Below, one piece after another: positions 1 to 9,618 of a stretch of DNA of 64,000 nucleotides. The stretch's first letter is position 1; every line of letters begins with the position of its first letter. Both the position numbers and the translations under genes were made by a program. Below the pieces are notes generated by a model that searched no databases, was not told the origin of the DNA, and was given only the letters and a program-made list of their open reading frames with translations. This DNA comes from an uncultured Eubacterium sp. GTDB lineage: Bacteria > Bacillota > Clostridia > Lachnospirales > Lachnospiraceae. The stretch spans positions 1 to 64,000 of the forward strand of contig CAJUBQ010000009.1 in the NCBI GenBank assembly GCA_910584595.1. Direction: 5' to 3'.

Positions 1-242
1 TAGTCGTAGTACCCAAGGGGCATGCTATTAGCGATTAGTTCACCGCAGTGTTGCCTCAGTCCGCTCAGAGGATGTTCCAGCCAGCAAAACCATTCCGCCA
101 GGTGCAGAGTCGTTCGGGAATCCGTTAAGTAAATGACATTAGTTCACACCAGGACTTTGCAGAGAATGCCCAGGCGGACAGACTTTGCAAAGTTCCGGTA
201 TAAAAGTAATTTAATATTGACAGCTACTTGCTGAAAGCAGAA
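1..242. other. Unassigned region at the left edge
   Basis: I see no gene here that I can defend. Two short sequences recur: ATTAGTTCAC at 34-43 and 138-147, and GACTTTGCARAG at 153-164 and 181-192. On the minus strand two overlapping frames are open for 30 to 45 codons and run towards the left edge, but neither has a start codon with a ribosome site. It could be a structured RNA, a repeat, or the end of a neighbouring gene. Confidence 0.25.
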
Positions 243-701
243 TTATGCCATACCATTTACGGTTTTATATTTATAGAGCATTTCTGCATGGTTTTGTTCT
301 TCAATCTGAATATCTGCCAGTAATTTGCGCAGGCTTGGCTCAGAAAACTTGAAGACATTAGAGTTATATTCGGAAGAAACCATTTTTTCCGTACCGATGC
401 AGTCGGTTGCAAGAAAGCAGTCGGTTTTCTTATCTTCGTTATCGGTCAGTGCGCTGTAAGTTGCCTGTGGATTGTAATTTTTGCCGTCTCTGTCGTTACA
501 GTTGCAAGTCGGCACATTGCCGGAAAGCACTTTGCCGAGAGATTCATAATGTTCTTTTTCTTCTCTTTCCAGGTTTTGAAACAGGTCTTTTAATACCATA
601 TCTTTGGCTTCTTTGCCGTATCTGTTGTATTTTTCAATACAGCTTTGCTCCTGAGTCTGTAAATCTTTGATTGCGGTTGTTTCTTTTTCTGTTAAAATCA
701 T
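243..701 (-). CDS. CotF-family spore coat / ferritin-like protein
   Basis: A 152-residue protein of the coat F / ferritin-like type. Two helical segments carry the characteristic acidic-histidine patterns EREEKEH (about residues 45-51) and IEEQNHAEM near the C-terminus, as in four-helix ferritin-like folds. The middle holds a Cys-rich stretch (TCNCN) and the segment CFLATDCIGTEKMV, typical of clostridial coat proteins of this size. An AAGAGGTAA ribosome site precedes the ATG by about 8 bases. The expected role is in the spore coat. Metal binding is possible, but I cannot tell from the sequence. Confidence 0.75.
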   Translation of the reverse strand: MILTEKETTAIKDLQTQEQSCIEKYNRYGKEAKDMVLKDLFQNLEREEKEHYESLGKVLSGNVPTCNCNDRDGKNYNPQATYSALTDNEDKKTDCFLATDCIGTEKMVSSEYNSNVFKFSEPSLRKLLADIQIEEQNHAEMLYKYKTVNGMA

Positions 702-799
702 GTCTTTTTACCTCTTTCTTAATAATAGCGTTTTATACAGGAAGTAGTATGTGAAAGATAGATTTTTTTATGTATGTAAAAATAATTTTTTTTTCCTGA

Positions 800-828
800 T
801 TTACAAAAGTAATCTCCTGTTGTATAAT
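800..828 (+). promoter_or_regulatory. Sigma-A-type promoter of the flagellin gene
   Basis: TTTACA (800-805) and a perfect TATAAT (823-828) are separated by 17 bases, 107 bases before the flagellin ATG. No sigma-28 motif was seen. The untranslated leader contains a 7-bp stem (885-891 with 895-901) and then an AAGGAG ribosome site at 921. Confidence 0.65.
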
Positions 829-935
829 CAACTGACATGATAAATTACAAAGTATCAGAGAAAATTTGAACACAGATTTTTTCGACAGTTTGCTAAACTG
901 TTAACAAAATCTTCTCGCGAAAGGAGAAAACGACC

Positions 936-3900
936 ATGCAGATACTACATAATATGACTGCTGTAATGGCCGCTGAACAGCATGGCATCAATGCAAGTAA
1001 TTATCAGAAAAGCGCAAAAAAGCTGGGGAGCGGCTATCGTATTAACACTGCTGCAGATGATGCGGCACAGCTGAGTATTTCAGAAAAAATGCGGGCACAG
1101 GTCCGCGGACTTAACAAGGCAGTAAACAACGCAGAAGAAGGCGCGAGCTATATTCAGGTTGCGGACGGGGCCATGAACGAAATACACAGTATGCTGCATC
1201 GGATGCGGGAATTATCCATCCAGTCTTTAAATGACACGAATACGCCGGAAGACAGAATGGCAATGGCGATGGAAATGGATAAACTTCAAACAGAAATAGA
1301 CCGGATTGACACAAACACCTACTACAATAATCTGCCCGTATTTCAGGAACATGAACCTTCTTATTACCAGTTGGAAGGAAACCGGGTATGGGCTTCGAAT
1401 CAGCAGCATTCGATTGTAGCGCCGGATAACAGCCTGAATATTCATCTGCCAGCCGGTGAATTTAGTCCGGACACTTATACGATTACAGTGCCGGAAGGCA
1501 TTTATACGACACAGGAATTGATTGATGAGATTGACGACGCATTTGCAGAAATGCAGCCTTCAAATCCAGGATTTGTAATGGAATATTTACAGGACGGACG
1601 GTGCAGTCTGAACTTTGAAGGGGAAGATGGAAAACCGACCAAGATCGATTCCATAGACGGCAGTCTGGCTTATTTGATTTATGACTGCTATAACGGACTT
1701 TCCTCAACAAGTTTATTAGGCACGACTGCGTTTCAGGGAAACTGGCCGTTAAAAATTACATTCGGTCAGAATGATGAAATGATGTTTCAAATCGAACCGA
1801 CGGATGGTTCACCTTCTACACCGGTTACACTTAAAATACCACCCGGACAGTATTCACGGTCTGAAATGATTAAGCTGCTGAATCAAAAGCTGGCGGCTTA
1901 TCCAAATGTGGAGGCAAAGGAGTACGGTAATAACTGTATTCAGATTACAGGAGGATATGATAACAATATAACCGGGCTGAAAGGGAATATGTTTAAGCTG
2001 GAGCTTGGATCGGAACATAAATATACGTCAGTATTTTATGACAATATCCGGCATGGGACATCGATTGGCACATCTGCATACATCATAGGAAAGGCATATT
2101 ACAATCCGGTCTATACAAATAAAATTAAAATAGATACGACAAACAACCAGTTAAAATTTGATTATAATGGAAAACCAATTATAGTAACGATACCGCCGGG
2201 TGACTATATTATAGATAATATTAACAATACAGATCCGGATAATTTAACGTATGTACTGAATGAAGCTATCACAAATACTGCGGGAGCAGATATTTCTGTC
2301 AGGGCGTATAATACGAATGATAATATTAATGAAGTATATACCAGCTACAAGTATTTGGAAATGACAAGTAAATCGACAGGACGCGGTATTGAGTTTAAAT
2401 TTGATATGACAGGAGTATATGGAAATACGTATCGGTCTTTGTTTGAAACAACAAATTATGATTTTAACTGGCAGCCTTCTTATTATCCCGGAAAGATGCA
2501 TATTACAGGGGCGGCTGATCTGAGCGGAAAGATTGAGATTATCAATGGTGCGAATACTTTGTCTTTGTCGGTAAATAAATCACCGGAATTTACGATAACG
2601 ATTCCTCCGGGGACTTATAATTCTCTGGCGGATCTGGTTAAGGAACTGAATAATCAGCTGCCGGCCGGACAGAAAGGGGTTATTGAGTTTGCAGCATCGG
2701 GTAACAGGCTGCTGATAAAACCGTTGTCAAGCAGCGTCAGCAGTCTTGAATTTGGCAATACTTCGGGAGCATATAAGCAGCTGTTTACCGGAATGACAGA
2801 AGAAGCAAAAGAGATGTATCTGACTGCCAAGGGAAAAGAACATTATAACCAGGGAGCGACAGCGCCGGACGTTATGGAAATGGCATCTGTTACGCTTACA
2901 GATGATATTCCAAATAGCAGTACTGTGATAGACAGCAGCAATAATTACATGGAATTAACTCTGAACGGTTCTTATATTTATGTTACATTAGATCCTGGGA
3001 CTTATACAAGAGCAGGATTAATTGACCAGCTTAATAAAAAGTTTTCAGAAAACGGATTTCAAGTAGAGGCTTCTTTGACAGGCAATCGGTTAACGCTAAC
3101 TACTACGTTAACTGGCACTACGAGGGATCTGTCACTGACAGTAGATACAAGACGCGGCAGTGCATGGAAAGCATTTGTAGGAACGGAGCCGGTTATGGCC
3201 GGGCCTGACATGCCTGGGTTTGCACAGCTATATGGCAATCATAAGTTTTCAAATATTACGTTAGATAATACAAATAATAATTTTGAATTTGAATTGACCG
3301 ATGGAACAACATGCAACGTGACATTGCCTGCGCAGGCTTATACGATAAAGGAACTGGCAGATGCGCTTCAAGTTGTTATAGATTCGCAGATCGGAGCCGG
3401 AAAGATAAAGATTACAAATAACAGCGGGACACTAAAGATGGAAGCTATCGCGATCAATGGGAATTTTGAAGATCCCGCAATTCAAAACAGTGGTTTTTAT
3501 AAGGAAGTATTTGGAAAAACGATTGTCGGCTCACATAAAGGAACGCCGATCAATCAGGAAGGAACGCATGATTATGATGAAGCTTTTATCGTGGGGAGAA
3601 ATGATATCACAAGCAGCCCGATTGAAATTGTAAACGGCATGAACGACAAATTTATCATTGATCTTACCTATAAAAGCCGCCCATCCGATCCAAAGAAAGA
3701 CTATACAAAATCGTTGGAGGTAACGATACCGCCTGGCGCTTATACCGGAAGCCAGATAGCAAATCTGCTGACTCCGGCATTAAATGCGCAGCTGGCTGCA
3801 AATAATATTACCGGATTTGAATTAAAAGCCGAAGTCGGAGGACATAATACCGGGGTTTCCGGTTCTATTGACGCCAAAGCTTTACAGATTACGCTTCTGG

Positions 3901-4739
3901 AAGCAACTCAGCCGGGCGGAGGCACACAGACGATAGATTCTGCGCCGGGCAGTTATATTTTGGACGGTGTACGCGGCAGCGCTGCAAGTTCCATATTTTA
4001 TAAGACAAGTGGGAAACCGCAGCCTTCGTATGTGACAGGGGCTCAGAATATTACCGGAGGCGTAATTCTTCCGCCTGGTAAAAATACGCTGACATTAAAA
4101 GCAGACGGTGTGCAGTATAGCTATACATTTCCAAAGGATTTTTATAATGCGAATGAACTGGTTGATTTTTTAAATGATAAATTTGAGCATGGAGATGATA
4201 CCGGACAGACCGTACCGTTGGTAGCTTCTTTGGAAGACGGACGGTTGAAATTTACGTATAAGGTTATCGGAAATCATACGATTACAGAAATAGGCGGGAG
4301 CGCCAAAGGAATTGTATTTTATTGTGAAAACGGCCGGAAAAGTCAGGACAGGTTTATGCTGCAGGTTGGCGCACTTGGACATCAGGGCTTAGAGTTGCCA
4401 AGGCTGCGTGTCGGGACAGCAGCGCTCAAAATAAACTCTATTACGATCACAAAGCCAAAGTATGCGGAAAAAGCGCTGCGGCGTTTAGATGAAGCGATCG
4501 ATATGCTCAGCGCCAAACGAAGCACTTACGGCGCACTGCAAAACCGTATAGAGCATTTGAATGCAAATAACCGTAATACTTCTGAAAATGTCCAGGCCAG
4601 CGAGTCCAGAATGCGTGATGCGAATATGGCTGCGGAAATGGTAGAATATTTAAAACACCAGCTTTTAACACAGGTATCTGAATCTGTGCTTGCACAAGCG
4701 AATCAGCTGCCGAACAGACTGTTAAATCTTCTTCAATAG
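936..4739 (+). CDS. Giant flagellin with eight central modules
   Basis: This 1267-residue protein has both flagellin ends. The N-terminal D0/D1 helix shows the KLGSGYRINTAADDAA pattern and ADGAMNEIHSMLHRMREL. The C-terminal D0 helices include YGALQNRIEHLN and end in QANQLPNRLLNLLQ. Ordinary flagellins have roughly 270 to 500 residues, so the middle is hugely expanded. It consists of eight recognisable units, each carrying a strand-turn-helix motif of the form VT(I/L)PPGxY followed about ten residues later by a Leu/Asn helix. They lie near residues 185, 301, 419, 556, 686, 797, 931 and 1065. The protein should be exported by the flagellar system and polymerise with the modules on the filament surface. 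No catalytic motif was recognised in the insert. No other flagellar gene is adjacent. Confidence 0.9.
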   Translation: MQILHNMTAVMAAEQHGINASNYQKSAKKLGSGYRINTAADDAAQLSISEKMRAQVRGLNKAVNNAEEGASYIQVADGAMNEIHSMLHRMRELSIQSLNDTNTPEDRMAMAMEMDKLQTEIDRIDTNTYYNNLPVFQEHEPSYYQLEGNRVWASNQQHSIVAPDNSLNIHLPAGEFSPDTYTITVPEGIYTTQELIDEIDDAFAEMQPSNPGFVMEYLQDGRCSLNFEGEDGKPTKIDSIDGSLAYLIYDCYNGLSSTSLLGTTAFQGNWPLKITFGQNDEMMFQIEPTDGSPSTPVTLKIPPGQYSRSEMIKLLNQKLAAYPNVEAKEYGNNCIQITGGYDNNITGLKGNMFKLELGSEHKYTSVFYDNIRHGTSIGTSAYIIGKAYYNPVYTNKIKIDTTNNQLKFDYNGKPIIVTIPPGDYIIDNINNTDPDNLTYVLNEAITNTAGADISVRAYNTNDNINEVYTSYKYLEMTSKSTGRGIEFKFDMTGVYGNTYRSLFETTNYDFNWQPSYYPGKMHITGAADLSGKIEIINGANTLSLSVNKSPEFTITIPPGTYNSLADLVKELNNQLPAGQKGVIEFAASGNRLLIKPLSSSVSSLEFGNTSGAYKQLFTGMTEEAKEMYLTAKGKEHYNQGATAPDVMEMASVTLTDDIPNSSTVIDSSNNYMELTLNGSYIYVTLDPGTYTRAGLIDQLNKKFSENGFQVEASLTGNRLTLTTTLTGTTRDLSLTVDTRRGSAWKAFVGTEPVMAGPDMPGFAQLYGNHKFSNITLDNTNNNFEFELTDGTTCNVTLPAQAYTIKELADALQVVIDSQIGAGKIKITNNSGTLKMEAIAINGNFEDPAIQNSGFYKEVFGKTIVGSHKGTPINQEGTHDYDEAFIVGRNDITSSPIEIVNGMNDKFIIDLTYKSRPSDPKKDYTKSLEVTIPPGAYTGSQIANLLTPALNAQLAANNITGFELKAEVGGHNTGVSGSIDAKALQITLLEATQPGGGTQTIDSAPGSYILDGVRGSAASSIFYKTSGKPQPSYVTGAQNITGGVILPPGKNTLTLKADGVQYSYTFPKDFYNANELVDFLNDKFEHGDDTGQTVPLVASLEDGRLKFTYKVIGNHTITEIGGSAKGIVFYCENGRKSQDRFMLQVGALGHQGLELPRLRVGTAALKINSITITKPKYAEKALRRLDEAIDMLSAKRSTYGALQNRIEHLNANNRNTSENVQASESRMRDANMAAEMVEYLKHQLLTQVSESVLAQANQLPNRLLNLLQ

Positions 4740-4756
4740 TTTTGAAATGAACATTT

Positions 4757-4846
4757 TACCCTATCTGAACACGATGATAAAATGTTACCGTAAGTGTGCA
4801 CAATGAACGGTAACAACTGCAGGAGGTTCAGATAGGGTATTTTTTA
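4757..4846 (+). terminator. Long terminator after the flagellin gene
   Basis: A 14-bp perfect stem (4757-4770 with 4826-4839) encloses a second stem, GTTACCG (4784-4790) with CGGTAAC (4808-4814). A T-run at 4840-4844 follows. The branched shape is longer than an ordinary intrinsic terminator. Confidence 0.75.
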
Positions 4847-4943
4847 TCTTGCATGATCTGGAAAAATTTTTCTTAAATATGTTGTTGCAGTATAGGGAAA
4901 AAGGGGATAAAATAAAAGAAACAGCCTGAAAGGAGGAGTTGCT

Positions 4944-5477
4944 ATGAGTATACAGACGATTTATATGACCTGTATGATAGGCGGGATTTTATTGTTGCTG
5001 TCGTCGATTGTTTTCAGTGCGGCAGATGATTTTTTTGACCTTGCAGCATTTGACTTATTCAGCGTAGATCTGGGTGATTTTGATCTGGATATTCTGCCGG
5101 TTTCCATGAAATCGCTTTGTCTGGCGGCAACGGTTTTCGGAAGCGTCAGCCTGCTGCTGTTGGATCAGCCAGCGGTAAAAAGGCATGTGATCGCAGGTGT
5201 GTGCGCATACATAGGCGCGTTTATTGTGCAGAATATTACAGGATTTTTAAAAAATCATCAGTCAGAGGCAGACACAATGGAGAGCATCTGCAGCCGCAGC
5301 TATGTAGTGAATGTATCTATACCGGAAAACGGATATGGTTCTGTAGCAAGTTCGGAACAAGACCGATCGGTAATTACTCTGACAGCAAAATCCCTGGATG
5401 GCAGTGCGATTCCTGCGGGGACACAAGTCAATATTGTCAATATCGCGGATCATGTTGCAATTGTTATGAAGCTGTAA
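4944..5477 (+). CDS. NfeD-like membrane protein (YuaF type)
   Basis: A 177-residue protein with a hydrophobic N-terminal helix (about residues 7-27), two further hydrophobic segments (about 57-75 and 80-98) and a soluble C-terminal part of beta character ending in GTQVNIVNIADHVAIVMKL. That tail resembles the OB-fold of NfeD proteins. It sits directly before a flotillin, the arrangement of yuaF-floT in Bacillus, where the NfeD protein partners the flotillin in membrane microdomains. An AAAGGAGG ribosome site precedes the start. The family call rests on layout and tail, so it is moderately sure. Confidence 0.65.
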   Translation: MSIQTIYMTCMIGGILLLLSSIVFSAADDFFDLAAFDLFSVDLGDFDLDILPVSMKSLCLAATVFGSVSLLLLDQPAVKRHVIAGVCAYIGAFIVQNITGFLKNHQSEADTMESICSRSYVVNVSIPENGYGSVASSEQDRSVITLTAKSLDGSAIPAGTQVNIVNIADHVAIVMKL

Positions 5478-5575
5478 ACCAAATGCCGCCGTACTGCCTG
5501 CGTCTACATATGAGGCAACAATAGAAACAGTCATGCAGGAACGGCTGTGTACCATCAGACAAGGAGGATAAAAAG

Positions 5576-7147
5576 ATGTCGATGAATGAATTATTGCCAA
5601 TCATTGCAATTCCACTTGTAATTGTCTTAGTGCTGATTGCTATTTTCTCTATGTGGAAAAAAGTTCCTCAGGATAAAGCCGGAGTCATTACAGGATTAAA
5701 ACGGCGTGTGATTACCGGCGGAGGCGGTCTGTTAATTCCAGGAGTGGAGCGGATTGATTACATATCCTTAGGCAATATGCCTTTGCGTGTAGATACAAGA
5801 GGAAGCTTGTCTTCGCAGGGTGTGCCGATTTCTGTCAGTACAACAGCTGTTATAAAGGTGCGCAACTCTCCGGATGCGATATTAACAGCGATTGAGCAGT
5901 TTACCGGGAAGAATGAGCAGGAAATTATTAAAAATATTATGTCAACGGCGACTGCCGTCTTAGAAGGAAAATTACGTGAAATTATTGCAACGATGACGGT
6001 GGAGGACCTTTATCAGAAAAGGGAAGCGTTTTCCAGCCAGGTTCAGGAAGTTGTAGGCACTGAGCTTGGAAATATGGGGTTGGAAGTTAAGAATTTTACA
6101 ATTACAGATATTTCAGATGAAAACGGATATATTGAAGCATTGGGCGAAGGTATGATTGCGCAGCGGAAAAAAGATGCGGAGATTCAAAAGTCCGAAGCGA
6201 AACGGGAACAGGATGAACGTACTTCTGAAAATATAAAAATTGGTGAACAGGCAAAACTGGAAGCGGCTACTGCGATCAAACAGGCAGAAAAAGAGAAGCA
6301 GGTTGCAGAAGCCCGCTATCAGAAAGAAATCAGCACCGCGAATGCGGAAGCTGAGCTGGCGCATGATATCCAGCGGAAAAAGACGCAAAAAGAAGTGATT
6401 CAGGCAGAGATGGACGCAGAGCTCATTCGCCAGCAAAGGCAGAAAGACATTGCCGAAGCGCAGATTCAGGTACAGATTACACAGGCTCAGAAAAATACTG
6501 AACTTGCAGAACAAAGAGCGCTGGAGAAAGAAAAGCAGCTGCTTTCTGATGTAGTAAAGCCTGCCGAAGCAGGAAGAAAGAAATTGGAGCAGGAATCAGA
6601 AGCGGACAAATATGCGGAGATTAAAAAAGCTGAAGCGGAGGCAGAGAAAAAGAAAATTGACGCACTTGCCGAAGCGGAAGCAATTAAAGCAAGAGCGGTT
6701 GCCGAAGCGCAGGCGATAGAAGCAAAGGCAAAAGCAGAGGCCGAAGCAATCGCAAGGAAAGGAAACGCGGAAGCGGAAGCTAAAAAAGCGTCCCTGCTTG
6801 CAGAAGCGGAAGGTCTGGAGCGTAAGGCAGAGGCTATGCAGAAGTTAAACAGCGCGGGCGTCATCCAGATGGTTATTGACAAACTGCCGGAGATGGCAAG
6901 TGCAGTTGCGCAGCCATTGACAGCGATTGATAAGATTTCGATTATTGACGGAGGGAGCGGAGAATCAGGCGTTTCCCAGATGGGCAGCTATGTTCCGTCT
7001 CTGCTTGCAAAGACAATGGAAACAGTAAAAGAAACGACGGGATTTGATATGCTGGACGCTATGAAGGCGAATACGATTCAGGCGCAGACAGAGCGGAATA
7101 TTAAAGTGGAAGGTGTGACGGCGCAGGAGCCGGTGAAAAACAGCTGA
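5576..7147 (+). CDS. floT: Flotillin-like protein
   Basis: This 523-residue protein has a single N-terminal membrane helix (about residues 8-25), an SPFH/band-7 domain (about 30-210), and a long Glu/Ala/Lys-rich coiled coil (about 205-420) with the repeated AEAxA pattern of flotillins. The C-terminal tail is polar. Flotillins form oligomeric scaffolds in membrane microdomains and influence fluidity, secretion and signalling. An AAGGAGGATAAAAAG ribosome region precedes the ATG. It probably shares a transcript with the NfeD-like gene 98 bases upstream and ends at the terminator at 7183. Confidence 0.88.
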   Translation: MSMNELLPIIAIPLVIVLVLIAIFSMWKKVPQDKAGVITGLKRRVITGGGGLLIPGVERIDYISLGNMPLRVDTRGSLSSQGVPISVSTTAVIKVRNSPDAILTAIEQFTGKNEQEIIKNIMSTATAVLEGKLREIIATMTVEDLYQKREAFSSQVQEVVGTELGNMGLEVKNFTITDISDENGYIEALGEGMIAQRKKDAEIQKSEAKREQDERTSENIKIGEQAKLEAATAIKQAEKEKQVAEARYQKEISTANAEAELAHDIQRKKTQKEVIQAEMDAELIRQQRQKDIAEAQIQVQITQAQKNTELAEQRALEKEKQLLSDVVKPAEAGRKKLEQESEADKYAEIKKAEAEAEKKKIDALAEAEAIKARAVAEAQAIEAKAKAEAEAIARKGNAEAEAKKASLLAEAEGLERKAEAMQKLNSAGVIQMVIDKLPEMASAVAQPLTAIDKISIIDGGSGESGVSQMGSYVPSLLAKTMETVKETTGFDMLDAMKANTIQAQTERNIKVEGVTAQEPVKNS

Positions 7148-7182
7148 AATATGTTGCACCATTCGCTTAAGGCTATTTTGGG

Positions 7183-7209
7183 AAAGGGAGCAGAGAGCGC
7201 TCCCTTTTC
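7183..7209 (+). terminator. Terminator after the flotillin gene
   Basis: AAAGGGAGC (7183-7191) pairs with GCTCCCTTT (7199-7207) around a 7-base loop, and the 3' arm runs into a T-rich tail. Confidence 0.75.
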
Positions 7210-7238
7210 TTACAAAATATAAAAAGACAAAGAAAGAC

Positions 7239-7265
7239 ATAGAATCCATACCAGCTGCATACATT
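7239..7265 (+). promoter_or_regulatory. Possible sigma-E promoter of spoIIID
   Basis: CATACATT at 7258-7265 fits the sigma-E -10 consensus. ATAGAAT at 7239-7245 is a tolerable -35 at about 12 bases distance. In Bacillus, spoIIID is transcribed in the mother cell by sigma-E. The predicted start site near 7272 falls just before the TTG start used below. Confidence 0.4.
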
Positions 7266-7293
7266 GTAATAACAATGATTGCAGGGGTTTCTT

Positions 7294-7551
7294 TTGAAAA
7301 ATTATATTGAAGAACGAGCGGTTGAAATCGCAAATTATATTATACAATACAATGCCACTGTGCGTCAGGCAGCGAAGAAATACGGAATCAGCAAGTCGAC
7401 AGTACATAAGGACTGCACAGAAAGATTAGCGCAGGTAAATCCTGCATTAGCCGCTGAGGTCAGAAAAGTTCTGGATGTAAACAAATCGGAACGTCATATT
7501 CGTGGCGGACTTGCTACAAAAGAAAAATATCTTCATCAGCATTATATATAA
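7294..7551 (+). CDS. spoIIID: Sporulation regulator SpoIIID
   Basis: An 85-residue DNA-binding protein with the family hallmarks YIxER near the N-terminus, the helix-turn-helix YGISKSTVHKDCTERL and the C-terminal RGGLATKEKY. SpoIIID acts in the mother cell during sporulation, switching gene sets between sigma-E and sigma-K stages. I place the start at the TTG at 7294 because an AGGGG site lies 6 bases upstream and the first residues (LKNYIEER) then match the family. The upstream ATG at 7279 has no ribosome site. Confidence 0.9.
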   Translation: MKNYIEERAVEIANYIIQYNATVRQAAKKYGISKSTVHKDCTERLAQVNPALAAEVRKVLDVNKSERHIRGGLATKEKYLHQHYI

Positions 7552-7581
7552 ATTTACATTGATACATAAGAGGATTGGAAT

Positions 7582-8667
7582 ATGGATGAAAGCAGGAAAG
7601 AAGAAGCGAGTATTTCCATTAACGACATGGAATATCTTCCGGTGACAAAAGGCGTCAAAGAGAGTATGCGGGTACAGAAGACGGAATATATCCGCCAGCA
7701 GATGCGCAGACGTCAGGAATGCGAAGATGCGCTGATGGCACAGCTATTGGAAGAACAGCGTGTGATAGACGGGCTGCAGAGAAAAATCAATGAAAATCTG
7801 GAACAGACAGAGGAGTCAAGCAAATATAATCAAGAGTTTAAGGAAAGCATGAATGCACAGATTTATGCCCTGCATGGAATCTCAGAGGATAAACTGGAGG
7901 GCATGAGGGAATATAAGAATGCTTATTATCAGGGCAGTGCATTTTCACTGTTTCTGCTGTCAGCGGCAATGATTCTTTTATGTGGAATACTGCATGGTTT
8001 TCAGTCGGAAATCTGTGTATTTATGCTGGCATATACGGGGATTGAAGGAGCTTTGTTGGCGCAGGAAAACAAGCGCTGGAAAATTGTGGACTTGTTGTGT
8101 AAGTGTTTGTATCTCATGATGTTTCCGATGATGATGGTTATGTTTGTCTGCTATGAGCTGGGCTATTCGGAATATGAGTTATTTCTGCCGTATGCGACGG
8201 TATTGGGAGCGGGAATACTTGTTTTTGCAGTGATTTCTTATTTCCTGTACAGCCCTTACCGGAAAGTAAAGAAAAAAGTACGTGAAGCGAAGAATCATAT
8301 AGAAGATATTGAGAAAATTGCAAGACGAGAAGTTCGTAAAAACGAGAAGACGCGTTTAAAACAAGAAAAGAAAATGCATAAACAGCTGAAAAAAGAGGAC
8401 AAGCAGCAGGAGAGAATGCTAAAAAAGAGAGAACGGAGACGGCCTCTGAGAGAATTATTTGGTAAGTTAAAAGAAAAAACTGCACCATACATTCCTATTG
8501 GTAAATATTGGAACAAGGGAGATGTTCTGAAGGAGCAGAACGTGAGTTTTTATGAAAAGGAGGAAGATGCGCAGGAAGCACAAGCTGCAGATTCGGGACT
8601 AGCGAACGCCGAAAATCGTACAGAGAAGCGTACGACAGATTTGGAAGGAACGCATGTGGAAATTTAA
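7582..8667 (+). CDS. Membrane protein with flanking coiled coils, function unknown
   Basis: A 361-residue protein that I do not recognise. Residues 1-115 are charged and coiled-coil-like, with repeated Gln/Glu/Arg. Four hydrophobic segments follow between about 118 and 225 (for example AFSLFLLSAAMILL and GAGILVFAVISYFLY). The C-terminal part (about 230-300) is a very basic Lys/Arg/Glu helix, followed by an acidic tail. It lies 30 bases after spoIIID and may be cotranscribed with it, which would suggest a sporulation role, but nothing else supports that. Its stop overlaps the end of the opposing gene by 4 bases. Confidence 0.6.
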   Translation: MDESRKEEASISINDMEYLPVTKGVKESMRVQKTEYIRQQMRRRQECEDALMAQLLEEQRVIDGLQRKINENLEQTEESSKYNQEFKESMNAQIYALHGISEDKLEGMREYKNAYYQGSAFSLFLLSAAMILLCGILHGFQSEICVFMLAYTGIEGALLAQENKRWKIVDLLCKCLYLMMFPMMMVMFVCYELGYSEYELFLPYATVLGAGILVFAVISYFLYSPYRKVKKKVREAKNHIEDIEKIARREVRKNEKTRLKQEKKMHKQLKKEDKQQERMLKKRERRRPLRELFGKLKEKTAPYIPIGKYWNKGDVLKEQNVSFYEKEEDAQEAQAADSGLANAENRTEKRTTDLEGTHVEI

Positions 8668-9593
8668 AGCAGGAAGAGTGAAAAGGTAATATTTTCACCT
8701 TCGTTCGGTTGTAATAATGAAAATATAATATCTGTAATACATATCAGATCGGACAAGCCGATCACAAGTATTTGCAAAGAAAAGCAAAGCCGTTCCCAGA
8801 AACGGATCAGAAGGGGGCCTGCCCATTTGATCCATAGAACTCCGACAATTCCAAATCCAAGCGCAGAATAAAGACAGATATATCCGGCAATATTCATTGG
8901 ATATCCGCTATAGTCCCAGTATTTCCGGTGAAAAATATGCCAAAGGAACCAGCCGGTAATGAATTCTGTCAGGCAGCCGCCGAACATGCAGAGAAAGAAA
9001 ACGCGCAGATCTTTGAAAAACTGTCTGTCGGTTTTGCTTAAGCTCTTTTTTTGTCCATAACCGCGAATAGAAACGATGGAGCATGATTTTGCAAAGATTT
9101 TCTTTGGCTGCTGTGCGATCCAAGACGCAGGCAGTGTTCGCCGACTGCGAAGCGTATGCTTTATCAGCTGGCGCAGACGGGAATAAATAGGGCTGTCATA
9201 AAAATGCTGTGGATAGTTTGCGTGTTGCAAGTGTGCATAAGTGATGATGACCGTTATTCTTTTTTGGTAAAAAAAGACAGACAGCAGGACAGCGCCGACG
9301 CCGTAAACAGGCAGATATGGGCCGTATAAAAATCCCCGGTTCACAAAGCTTTGTTCTTTTATAAGAAAAATCAGCGCTTCCCACAGCCATCCGCCGATGG
9401 CAACGGTAAGTCCAATAAAATGATATAATAGTATCGAAGCGATTCGTTGTTTTTTTGGCATACAATTTTTCATAAGATCATTATGGCTGAAATAAAAAGA
9501 AATATACATGGAAAAAGGGACATAAATCTCTTGTGAAAAGAAAGTATTAGTGATAATAACCAAAAAAATCAATTCATATCTGTGTATTTTCAA
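8664..9593 (-). CDS. CmpB-family (ABC type IV) membrane protein
   Basis: A 309-residue integral membrane protein with six or so hydrophobic segments. The stretch GGWLWEALIF, then RGFLYGPYLPVYGVGAV, matches the signature of the CmpB-type putative ABC-transporter family (formerly DUF1113), which is widespread in Lachnospiraceae and of unknown function. A basic soluble loop (about residues 130-195) separates two membrane blocks. The start is uncertain: no good ribosome site precedes the first ATG, and internal Met codons near residues 29 and 41 are alternatives. It converges on the preceding gene. Confidence 0.65.
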   Translation of the reverse strand: MKIHRYELIFLVIITNTFFSQEIYVPFSMYISFYFSHNDLMKNCMPKKQRIASILLYHFIGLTVAIGGWLWEALIFLIKEQSFVNRGFLYGPYLPVYGVGAVLLSVFFYQKRITVIITYAHLQHANYPQHFYDSPIYSRLRQLIKHTLRSRRTLPASWIAQQPKKIFAKSCSIVSIRGYGQKKSLSKTDRQFFKDLRVFFLCMFGGCLTEFITGWFLWHIFHRKYWDYSGYPMNIAGYICLYSALGFGIVGVLWIKWAGPLLIRFWERLCFSLQILVIGLSDLICITDIIFSLLQPNEGENITFSLFLL

Positions 9594-9618
9594 CGAAATT
9601 TAAATATATTGCAAAAAA

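Noticed and set aside
1..242. SRP RNA, 6S RNA, tmRNA or RNase P RNA at the left edge
   Set aside because: A few words resemble clostridial SRP RNA, but the GGAAGGAAGC apical motif and the order of the domains are absent; marks of the other RNAs are also missing.
6487..6882. Ala/Ser-rich minus-strand frame opposite the flotillin coiled coil
   Set aside because: Its composition is the direct reverse of the Glu/Ala/Lys codons of the coiled coil.
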